The notes beneath the pieces are model-generated. The model searched no databases. It was not told the origin of the DNA and saw nothing but the letters and a program-made list of their open reading frames with translations. The position numbers were made by a program, and so were the translations under genes. 64,000 nt of DNA from JACMLD01 sp038207265 (lineage in GTDB: Bacteria; Bacteroidota; Bacteroidia; Chitinophagales; Chitinophagaceae), in NCBI GenBank assembly GCA_038207265.1, contig JBBQZZ010000001.1, forward strand, positions 682,001-746,000, given 5' to 3'. Shown piece after piece: positions 18,201-25,736 of the stretch; position 1 is the stretch's first letter; every line of letters starts with the position of its first letter.

Positions 18201-18980
18201 ATGTCTTACCAACATATATTGTTAGAAATAAAAAACAAGGTTGCCTGGCTTACTTTTAACAGGGGCGACCAGCTGAACGCGATGAATGCAGTAATGATGA
18301 AAGAAATCATACATGCATTGAACACAATTGATAAAGGTAATTCCGAAGAGATCAGGGTAGCCGTTATAACAGGCGCTGGAAAAGCATTTATGGCGGGTGC
18401 CGATATCAAAGAATATGCACTGCAAACACAGGCGGAGTTTGAGGCCTTCCAGGCTACAGGACATTCGCTTTATGCAGCAATTGAAGGAAATGCCAAACCT
18501 ATTATTGCTGCCATCAATGGATTTGCATTTGGAGGCGGATTTGAAATTGCATTGGCCTGCGATATGATGGTGGCAGCAGAAGGATCGAAAATGGGTTTAC
18601 CGGAAATACATTTAAATCTTATTCCCGGTGGTGGTGGATCCCTGAGGCTCGCAAATAAAATAGGTGCTAATCTTGCGAATGAAATAATCATGACAGGACG
18701 AACCGTATTAGCGGAAGAATTCAAAAGCATGGGCCTGATTAATTACATTTATCCAAAAGAACAATTCATAGAAAAAACAACGGAACTGGCTTTACAATTA
18801 ACAGATAAACTACCAGATAGGTTGCAAACCATTAAACAACTAACTCAACTGGGTGAAGGGTTGATAGAAAAGAGTGCGCAGGATATTGAATATGCTACAT
18901 TGAACCGGTTTTATACATCTGTTGAAGGACAAGAAAAGATCCAGGAATTTTATAAGAAAAGCCTCGATCGAAAAAAATGA
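18201..18980 (+). CDS. Enoyl-CoA hydratase/isomerase family protein
   Basis: Crotonase-fold enzyme of 259 residues from MSYQHILLEIKNKVAWLTFN (ATG 18201; a TTG at 18192 is in frame). Oxyanion-hole segments AGADIK (65-70) and FAFGGG (108-113) are present. Both glutamates used by true hydratases are kept: Glu115 in GGGFEIALACD and Glu135 in GLPEIHLNLIPGGGG. It is therefore able in principle to add or remove water on an acyl-CoA. Its stop overlaps the next gene by four bases (ATGA), so the two are translated together. In this operon it could dehydrate a CoA-activated hydroxy acid derived from a sugar; that is a hypothesis. Confidence 0.92.
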   Translation: MSYQHILLEIKNKVAWLTFNRGDQLNAMNAVMMKEIIHALNTIDKGNSEEIRVAVITGAGKAFMAGADIKEYALQTQAEFEAFQATGHSLYAAIEGNAKPIIAAINGFAFGGGFEIALACDMMVAAEGSKMGLPEIHLNLIPGGGGSLRLANKIGANLANEIIMTGRTVLAEEFKSMGLINYIYPKEQFIEKTTELALQLTDKLPDRLQTIKQLTQLGEGLIEKSAQDIEYATLNRFYTSVEGQEKIQEFYKKSLDRKK

Positions 18981-20134
18981 GTATACTAAGATTATCCGGT
19001 ATTACATGGGATCATGCCAGGGGTTATGATCCCCTGGTAGCTTCCGCCAAACAATATCTACAATTAAATAATATCTCTATTGATTGGCAGAAAAGATCGC
19101 TAAGCAATTTTGGTGACCAGTCGCTAAACGAACTTGCAAATCATTTCGATCTTCTTATCATCGACCATCCACATACCGGCGTTGCCGCCGCTACCCAATG
19201 TTTGTTGCCATTGGACGAATGGCTCCCGGCGGAAACCATCAATCAACTTTCAAATGAATCAGCAGGCCCCTGTTTTTCAAGTTATCATTACAAAGAAAAT
19301 CAGTGGGCATTACCGGTAGATGCGGCTATGCAGTGTGCTGCTTATCGCCCTGATCTTTTGCCGGGATTTAGATTACCGCACAATTGGGAAGAAGTATTTG
19401 CATTGAATGAAGTTTTAAGAAACAAAGGATTATGGTCAGGAATGGCCCTCTGCCCCACTGATTGTTTATGCAGTTTTCTCAGTATAACGGCACAGGCTGG
19501 TTCACCCATACAGGAAGGCAACCCATTATTAGTGAGCCGTGAAGCCGGATTAAAAGCACTTGACCAACTACGTTATATGCGTGATCATTTCCACCCGCAA
19601 TGTCTCAACTGGAATCCAGTGCAACTTTATGATCATATGAGCACGCAGGAAGATATTGCCTATTCACCGTTGGCATTTTGCTATACCAATTATTCGAGGG
19701 ATGGATTTAAGAAAAACAAATTGATTTTTAGCAATGCGCCGGGTATTTCACAAACAGTATTGGGCGGTGCCGGCATTGCTGTTTCGGCATGTTGCAAAAA
19801 CCCCGAGGAAGCTGTAAAATACGCCGCATGGCTATGCAGTGCAGAAATTCAAAATTCAATTTATATAATTGCACAGGGGCAACCGGCAAGCCTTAGTGCC
19901 TGGAAAAATGAAGATGCGAATGATCTCACCAATAATTTTTTCTTTAATACCATCGACAGCTTAACAAATGCATTTGTGCGGCCAAGATATACAGGCTGGC
20001 CCGCATTTCAACAATGGTTGGGAGAAACGATACATGCTTTTCTTAAAAATGACACTGACCCAGTTTCAACCCTGGAAAATCTACAGCAATTTTACAAACA
20101 ATCTTATACAGAAGTCGGAAATATACATTCATAA
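18977..20134 (+). CDS. Cytosolic protein with the fold of family 1 sugar solute-binding proteins
   Basis: 385 residues beginning MSILRLSGITWDHARGYDPL, with no signal peptide or lipobox. The pattern (WDHARGYDPLVAS, FDLLIIDHPHTGVAAATQCL, LPLDEWLP, WALPVDAAMQCAAYRPDLL, GGAGIAVSACCKNPEEAVKYAAWL) is that of the periplasmic sugar-binding proteins of ABC importers. Yet no permease or ATPase gene is nearby and the protein has no export signal. The four-base overlap with the hydratase gene argues for a joint function. It may bind a sugar-derived intermediate as an enzyme subunit or sensor. I do not know a characterised member. Family fold is fairly certain, role unknown. Confidence 0.75.
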   Translation: MSILRLSGITWDHARGYDPLVASAKQYLQLNNISIDWQKRSLSNFGDQSLNELANHFDLLIIDHPHTGVAAATQCLLPLDEWLPAETINQLSNESAGPCFSSYHYKENQWALPVDAAMQCAAYRPDLLPGFRLPHNWEEVFALNEVLRNKGLWSGMALCPTDCLCSFLSITAQAGSPIQEGNPLLVSREAGLKALDQLRYMRDHFHPQCLNWNPVQLYDHMSTQEDIAYSPLAFCYTNYSRDGFKKNKLIFSNAPGISQTVLGGAGIAVSACCKNPEEAVKYAAWLCSAEIQNSIYIIAQGQPASLSAWKNEDANDLTNNFFFNTIDSLTNAFVRPRYTGWPAFQQWLGETIHAFLKNDTDPVSTLENLQQFYKQSYTEVGNIHS

Positions 20135-20219
20135 ACCTCAGTTCGGGATTATTTTTCGATCACCAAGTTAGCCTCTCTGAGGCTGTAACCCGCAAAATGA
20201 AAAAGAATCATCAAATAAA

Positions 20220-20527
20220 TCAAGGGCTCCTGTTATAATATTGTCTTGCTATAAATGAAAGTGGCAGGGCAATCAACAGCATTAAAATCAGCATGCTTTT
20301 AATTGTATACAATCCCTTAAACTGCCATGGTACGGAAAAGGCCAACGGCACAACCAATACACTTATAACGGTCTATATAAATAATCCATATACTATGCCG
20401 GTGATAATAAGATTAATGAAAGCAATTTAAACCTGGGATAGATCAGAAAAAACAGTATAGTGAATGACAAAGGAATGATATAATGAAAGAGCAAGCCCAT
20501 GAAATACATAATTCCCCCGGCAGCCAT
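20220..20527 (-). pseudogene. Decayed small membrane protein (DUF1440-like)
   Basis: Two neighbouring minus-strand frames together read like one integral membrane protein. From ATG 20527: MAAGGIMYFMGLLFHYIIPL, then LSFTILFFLIYPRFKLLS; after a one-base shift near 20415 the other frame gives NLIITGIVYGLFI, a TAG at 20373-20375 where Trp is expected, then TVISVLVVPLAFSVPW and LILMLLIALPLSFIARQYY to a stop at 20220. The N-terminal part is missing and stops precede it. This resembles membrane proteins of about 150-170 residues found in Bacteroidota. A frameshift plus a nonsense codon make it non-functional. Confidence 0.6.
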
Positions 20528-20560
20528 GGTCTGTTCCTGTTTACGGGATTCCTATATGGC

Positions 20561-20999
20561 CGTGCATACCAGTAATTATTGAAATTTATGGGTATCATTT
20601 TTGAATTTTAAACGACCCTAACCAGCAGGTGAAATTTTGTGACAGACAGCAGGACATTTACTTATTAAGGCATTGATAGGCTGATGGATGCATTTCATCT
20701 ACAGTTGAAAACAACTCATGAAACATCAAAAATCTTAATTACCTGCGGAACGCAGCTCTCTTGTTGATCTGATAAAGCCAGTGCAGTTTTTTATTCCCCC
20801 CTGCCTGCAGAAATTAAAAAGTTAAACTGAAGGTGATTTTTGGCATCCAGAGTGTCCGGAGCCTTCAACCCCCTATCCCATAAAACCCTTAGCAGGCCGG
20901 GGTTTTAATAAAATATTAATGTGAGAAAAAATGAAAAAAAGTTAATTTTAGAAAACATCCATGTTCGTCTTAAATTATTAACCACTAATTTTTGATTGT
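20561..20999. other. Intergenic, no supported gene
   Basis: Non-coding by appearance. A short symmetry AACCCC...GGGGTT (about 20869-20906) is the only structure I notice, and its loop is too long to call a terminator. It separates the plus-strand CoA operon and the membrane-protein remnant from the glycan gene set. Confidence 0.4.
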
Positions 21000-21209
21000 A
21001 TGTTAAGCCATCACTTGAAAAAAATCTCCAAATTATTTTTTTCCAACAGGAAAAAAACTTCCAGCAGAAATGTTTCAGAAACTAATCCAGGTAATTTTAC
21101 CAAAAAAACCCAGTTTAACCAGGTGCTTTATTCACAAAGGAACAAAACCAAAGTACAGGTGAATTCAGAAGACTCTTCATTAATGCTGCAAGACTGGTGG
21201 ATCAATTAA
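21000..21209 (+). CDS. Possible small basic protein, unsupported
   Basis: 69-codon frame (MLSHHLKKISKLFFSNRKKT ...) rich in Lys, Ser and Asn, ending LMLQDWWIN. No recognisable family, no clear ribosome-binding site. It lies in a long gap between two gene sets. It could be a real short protein or a chance frame; I lean towards chance. Confidence 0.2.
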   Translation: MLSHHLKKISKLFFSNRKKTSSRNVSETNPGNFTKKTQFNQVLYSQRNKTKVQVNSEDSSLMLQDWWIN

Positions 21210-21286
21210 TAATATTCAATTCATAGGTAATTTATTGGCGAAGCTCTTTCACCAGCAATGCTGGCTATTTACTATCATAGAAGAAT

Positions 21287-22627
21287 TTACCTTCTTTTAT
21301 TTTTTGCAACCTGAAGAACCAATACCCAGTCACCAAAACCCTGACTATTTTTTATTGCAGGTGGCGTGAAAGATTCAATGCCTTTGTTCACAAATGTCTT
21401 TTGTAAAAGCTGGTACTTACCGTTAGAAGGATCAAACCATTTCGCTATTAAGTGCCCTGAAAATCTTTCCAGGTTCGCAGTTACCATGCGATGGCTGGGC
21501 ATATAGATAATGCCAATTGAACTGTCTTTTGATAAAGCTGCCGTTGCGTAATCTTCACCACCCGGATCCGTGCCCCCATTAAATGTACCGCGTCCGCTAA
21601 TAAATAAAAGATGTTGCCAGTCTGGTTCCATCTTATTCCAGGGTATGCCCTGAACAAATGAATGATAAATTTGCATACTTTTATTTCCAGGCGTGTTCAA
21701 AGCATTCTTCCAGTTTTCATTCATCATCCAGGTATCACGGTTACCAAAAAAATGACCCGCGGCGCCACTCAACAATGCCCAGTATGCCTGCCTCCGCAGC
21801 GTTTGCGTATTTTCATTACGTTCATACTCATACGCACTTTCAGACATGATATAAGGCATTCTTTTATTCCGTAATTTTTCGTGATAGATCTGACCATATA
21901 CATGATATTCATTAATATTCATATCCGGGAAATAAGTGTAGATACAACTTAAGGTTAACCATTTTGCATCGGGCAAACGTTCAGTAGAAGTATAAGCAGG
22001 GTTTGTATGATAGGTATGCAGGTGTGTGGTATCCACTGATGCAATACCTTCCGCAAATGCAATAGACTCCGGTGTCTCATTGTGATCACCGCCGCTGGCC
22101 CAGATAATATTCTTCAACTGCTGGTAGCGCTTCGCCACCCACTTTCCATATTCATTGCATTTTTGAACGTTGTTGGGTTCTTCGCGCAGGTTTTCAAGCC
22201 ATCCATCATTGCAGCATCCCAGGTAGAGTGGAAAAAGCAATACTATAATATTCATATCCCTGCACAATTGGAGTATACTGTCGGCATGCGCAAAATACTT
22301 CTCATTTGGTTGACCGATATCTTTATTGACAAAACAATACTCACCATACAAATTGGGAGCATTCCCTCTTAAGTTTGTTCCTATATCCGGTGTGATTTCA
22401 ATTATCAACGCATTAAATCCTTTCGATTTTCTGTCAATTAGAAATTTTTTCGCGTCTTTATAAGTCACACGGTAACTCAATCGCCAGGCGGCGCAACCTT
22501 TTAAAAATATGGGTTGATTGTTTTGATCAACAATATAATGCTTATCTGTACTGGCCTTCAAAGGGAATGAAATGGATTGCGCATGTACGGTATCAACAAT
22601 AAAAAACAGGGCAAAGAAGATTTTCAT
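21287..22627 (-). CDS. Exported DUF4038-type glycoside hydrolase, GH140 (apiosidase)-like
   Basis: 446 residues from ATG 22627 (a TTG two codons upstream is also in frame), with a signal peptide MKIFFALFFIVDTVHA. The body is the DUF4038 TIM-barrel seen in GH140: PIFLKGCAAWRL, FLIDRKSKGFNALIIEI, NEKYFAHADSILQLCRDMNI, IIWASGGDHNE, MPYIMSESAYEYE and LRRQAYWALLSGAAGHFFGN. A small C-terminal beta domain follows, ending GDWVLVLQVA. The characterised GH140 member removes apiose from rhamnogalacturonan II. The presence of an apionate-lactonase-like gene in the same region supports an apiose link. It is the last gene of a tightly spaced minus-strand operon. Domain assignment is firm, substrate inferred. 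Confidence 0.78.
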   Translation of the reverse strand: MKIFFALFFIVDTVHAQSISFPLKASTDKHYIVDQNNQPIFLKGCAAWRLSYRVTYKDAKKFLIDRKSKGFNALIIEITPDIGTNLRGNAPNLYGEYCFVNKDIGQPNEKYFAHADSILQLCRDMNIIVLLFPLYLGCCNDGWLENLREEPNNVQKCNEYGKWVAKRYQQLKNIIWASGGDHNETPESIAFAEGIASVDTTHLHTYHTNPAYTSTERLPDAKWLTLSCIYTYFPDMNINEYHVYGQIYHEKLRNKRMPYIMSESAYEYERNENTQTLRRQAYWALLSGAAGHFFGNRDTWMMNENWKNALNTPGNKSMQIYHSFVQGIPWNKMEPDWQHLLFISGRGTFNGGTDPGGEDYATAALSKDSSIGIIYMPSHRMVTANLERFSGHLIAKWFDPSNGKYQLLQKTFVNKGIESFTPPAIKNSQGFGDWVLVLQVAKNKRR

Positions 22628-22642
22628 AAGCAACTAACGCAT

Positions 22643-23743
22643 TTATTTATTTGATCCGATGGCCAGTCCTACAAATGAATCTGCCGTACCATAATACAGA
22701 TACCATTTGCCATGAAAGAATACCAGTCCTTCAGAAAAAGTTGTACCGGCAGTATACTGACCTGTTTTCTCATGTGGCAGGTCCGGTCTGAGGAAAGAAG
22801 TTTCAGAACGATCAATTACACGGTCCGGATTTTTAGGATCAAAAATAATTTGCCCGACTGAATAAGTTCCCTGTGGAAGATTTTTATAGGCCCTGTCGTC
22901 AGTGGCATTTTTGCCGTTATAAAAAAGCACAATTCCTTTTTCAGTGATGATTGCTGGCGGACCACATTCCGTGAGATCACTATCAAATTTTCCGGTTCTG
23001 GGCGCGGCCACTGCTTTTAATGCCCCTTTATCATCTATGGCCGGATGCCAATCGTATAAATTTTCAGACCAGGCAAGATTGATAATGTGTTCGCCCCAAT
23101 ACATCCAATATTTCCCATTAATTTTTGCCAATACCTGTTTGCCCTTTACCATTTTTGTAATCATGGACGCGGACTTACTGGCGACATCTAAAAATTTACC
23201 ATCGTATGCTGTCTTAAATACTGGTCCTTTTTTTTGCCAATGAATCAGATCTTTAGAAAACGCCACATTCAAACGTGGCACCTGGTAATTCCATGCTGTG
23301 TATATTACCACGTACAACCCGCTTTCAGTTTGTGCTAATCTCGGATCTTCGCATCCACCGGGGTAGTCATATTTTTTAAAGGCATCATTATCGGGGTATA
23401 AAACCGGGTGAGGGTATTTTTTAAAATGAATGCCGTCTTCACTGCTGGCCAGTCCCAGCCGTGAAGTTCTTCCCCCTAAAATAGCAGCGGGATTGTCTTC
23501 ACAGCGATACAGTAAATAAACTTTCCCATTCTTTACAATGGCCGCGGGATTGAATACATCCGCTTTCTGCCAGCGCACCAATTTCTTCTTAATTGGATCC
23601 ATGAACGTGAAAGACGAATCTGCCCGCATAACCGGGTTTTCCTTTGGCTTGTAGAAACTATTGATGTCAATATTGATTTTCTCCTGCGCAATACCATGTT
23701 TCATTAACAAAAAAAGCAAACAGGTAATTCCTAATTGTTTCAT
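22643..23743 (-). CDS. Exported GH130-like five-bladed propeller glycosidase/phosphorylase
   Basis: 366 residues with a signal peptide (MKQLGITCLLFLLMKHGIAQ). The five-bladed propeller of the GH43/62/32/68/130 type is visible, with the GH130-type features KADVFNPAAIVKNGKVYLLY, RTSRLGLASSEDGIHF, GGCEDPRLAQTESGLYVVIY, WMYWGEH, LTECGPPAII and YTAGTTFSEGLVFFHGKWYLYYG. GH130 enzymes cleave or phosphorolyse beta-mannosides, but members with export signals act hydrolytically on varied glycans. It lies 15 bases from the GH140-like gene and 3 bases from the GH172 gene, so it belongs to one operon. Linkage specificity unknown. Confidence 0.82.
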   Translation of the reverse strand: MKQLGITCLLFLLMKHGIAQEKINIDINSFYKPKENPVMRADSSFTFMDPIKKKLVRWQKADVFNPAAIVKNGKVYLLYRCEDNPAAILGGRTSRLGLASSEDGIHFKKYPHPVLYPDNDAFKKYDYPGGCEDPRLAQTESGLYVVIYTAWNYQVPRLNVAFSKDLIHWQKKGPVFKTAYDGKFLDVASKSASMITKMVKGKQVLAKINGKYWMYWGEHIINLAWSENLYDWHPAIDDKGALKAVAAPRTGKFDSDLTECGPPAIITEKGIVLFYNGKNATDDRAYKNLPQGTYSVGQIIFDPKNPDRVIDRSETSFLRPDLPHEKTGQYTAGTTFSEGLVFFHGKWYLYYGTADSFVGLAIGSNK

Positions 23744-23746
23744 AAA

Positions 23747-25708
23747 TTATTGTCTGATTAAAATAATACGATTAAGTACAAATTGATTTTGTTTTTCGGT
23801 TGTGCTAAACCGGAAGGAAATGGTATTATTGAGCTGAGTAATCGTTAAGTCTGCAATATTCTGCATCTCCACTCTTACCGTTCTGTTATCGGAAGCCTGT
23901 ATCCATCCAGATAATGGGGTCTGGCGTTGCCACAATGCAAATTTCGCGGCTTCCGGACTTTTGATATAATCGAGATAGACATGATAATTACCAACCGGTA
24001 TTCCCTGCAACGACATTCGCAAAATCGTATTCTGCTGTATGGTATAGTGATAAGTCATGCCGCCGGTGTACCGGGCATATTCCCAATTGGTTTTTATACC
24101 AGCATCTCCGTCAACGGCCATATTGATTAACTGAGGATAAATGCTGAGGGTATCCGGCATGTACATTTTCGCATCTGCTGCGACCGGGATTTTCGTTTGA
24201 ATATTGGGTTGATCTGCATAATAATAACTGACTGAAGTATAATCAGCCGGTACCTCATTGTGTTCCGGTCCATGTTCTATAGAATGATAAAATGATTTAT
24301 TGAATGAAATTTTGTCATTGATAAATAAACGATACCCGCCGGTCCGTGCCAGTGCCACTGAATAATCCAGTGCACCTGAAAGTGGTAAACTCATTGCTGC
24401 ATCCCAGCAATCCAGCAATGCATACCATCCACCATTAAAAAAATCTTCGGAACCGGTACCGTGCATCCTCAACTCTCCATCCACAACGGTTGAATCATCG
24501 CCTTCAAAAAATGTTGTCATACCGGCTTTTAAACCCTGCGCTTGCAATACAGTTCCAACAAAATGTCCACGGCCCTTTATATCCAGCATACTGTGTGGCT
24601 CATGCATAGGAACCGGGTTATCATGTATCCAGTTAGCATAGAATTTTCCTTCAGCACTTACAACTCTCTTTTTATTACTGTAAAAAATATTGCAGGACAA
24701 ATTCACTACAGGTTGCTTGCTGCCATCTTTGGCATCTTTATAAAGCAATTCTATTTTTGCTGATTTATCAAACGGCATTGGAAAATAAGAATAATGATTT
24801 TCACCATCTGACCCCACCAGCAAACTTTTCATGGAAGCTTTCCCAAATGCATAACCGAAATAGTCAGCCATGGGACAATAGATGGCGGCGGTCTTTTCAT
24901 CGTCCCAGGTAATTTTAATATCAATAAGCTTTGCGATTTTAGCCAAAGCAGAAGTGGATTGTATTTCAAAACCAGCAATTCTTCCGGGCAATTTTGAATC
25001 AAAGATGGTAGCAGTTTGACCAGGAGCAAGTGATATGATTTTTCTTGCAGTTAGTAACGTTGCTCCTTCTTTATTCAAATCATTCACTAACAAGTTTTGC
25101 TTACCCCAAATTGATTTTAATTGAATAAGCGACTGTTCTTCATCATTGCTCAATGGCAAACTAAATTTTTTAATTGAAGTTGCATCCTTATACAAACGAT
25201 AACCAATTTGATGAAACCTTGTTCTTTTGCCCCGGAAAACTATTTTACAGGATTGATTAAAAGGAATTGGCAGGTAACAATAATAACCACCGAGTTGGTT
25301 GGCGCAGAGCGGCGCAATAAAAGGATACACTTTGCCGGAAAATAAATCGCGATAGCAAATTGTAAATGAAATGCGACTGCTATCATCAATGTAAAAATCA
25401 AGGCTATCATCGGAAGGAGTGGGTGTCCAGATGCGGTTGATCAGGCCCTTCCCTTTTACATCGAATATGACCAGTGAACTATCCGGATTGATGCGCAGGT
25501 AAGAATAGGTTCCTGCAAAACCATCATCGTTTTGACCAGTACGATCATAGGTGGAAACTTCCGCTGAATAAGCATCACTGATATAGGATGGCAAACCTGA
25601 AACATCATACATTGTTTTCAGAAAGTCTTTCAAGCCCAGTTGCTGACTGAGTGCCGGTCTTGTATTGCCAATCAGCATCAATAAAAACAACGGAAGAGTT
25701 TTTTTCAT
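23747..25708 (-). CDS. Exported GH172 (DUF2961) glycosidase, long form
   Basis: 653 residues with signal peptide MKKTLPLFLLMLIGNTRPAL. DUF2961 hallmarks: SYLRINPDSSLVIFDVKGKG, LINRIWTPTPSDDSLDFYID, CYLPIPFNQSCKIVF, GHFVGTVLQAQGL and HGTGSEDFFNGGWYALLD, where the glutamate of the GTGSED block corresponds to a conserved active-site position. GH172 enzymes known so far act on D-fructofuranosides or D-arabinofuranosides. A beta domain of about 120 residues closes the protein. Start ATG 25708 is directly followed by the signal. It is the middle gene of the GH140-GH130-GH172-GH3 string; a second, shorter GH172 lies at 34.5 kb. Confidence 0.85.
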   Translation of the reverse strand: MKKTLPLFLLMLIGNTRPALSQQLGLKDFLKTMYDVSGLPSYISDAYSAEVSTYDRTGQNDDGFAGTYSYLRINPDSSLVIFDVKGKGLINRIWTPTPSDDSLDFYIDDSSRISFTICYRDLFSGKVYPFIAPLCANQLGGYYCYLPIPFNQSCKIVFRGKRTRFHQIGYRLYKDATSIKKFSLPLSNDEEQSLIQLKSIWGKQNLLVNDLNKEGATLLTARKIISLAPGQTATIFDSKLPGRIAGFEIQSTSALAKIAKLIDIKITWDDEKTAAIYCPMADYFGYAFGKASMKSLLVGSDGENHYSYFPMPFDKSAKIELLYKDAKDGSKQPVVNLSCNIFYSNKKRVVSAEGKFYANWIHDNPVPMHEPHSMLDIKGRGHFVGTVLQAQGLKAGMTTFFEGDDSTVVDGELRMHGTGSEDFFNGGWYALLDCWDAAMSLPLSGALDYSVALARTGGYRLFINDKISFNKSFYHSIEHGPEHNEVPADYTSVSYYYADQPNIQTKIPVAADAKMYMPDTLSIYPQLINMAVDGDAGIKTNWEYARYTGGMTYHYTIQQNTILRMSLQGIPVGNYHVYLDYIKSPEAAKFALWQRQTPLSGWIQASDNRTVRVEMQNIADLTITQLNNTISFRFSTTEKQNQFVLNRIILIRQ

Positions 25709-25736
25709 CTAAAATATTTAAGCGCTGAAAATTATA

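Noticed and set aside
18977..20134. Part of an ABC sugar importer
   Set aside because: No permease or ATPase gene nearby and no signal peptide; a binding-protein fold is kept but an importer role is not supported.
1258..20375. TAG recoded as an amino acid, suggested by amber codons inside susC and the membrane-protein gene
   Set aside because: TAG is also used as a normal stop (for example the AraC gene at 4618-4620), the two internal TAG codons replace different expected residues (Ser/Tyr-like and Trp), and another broken gene carries TAA. Decay or error is simpler.
20869..20906. AACCCC...GGGGTT as a terminator
   Set aside because: The loop is over 20 bases and there is no proper T-run.
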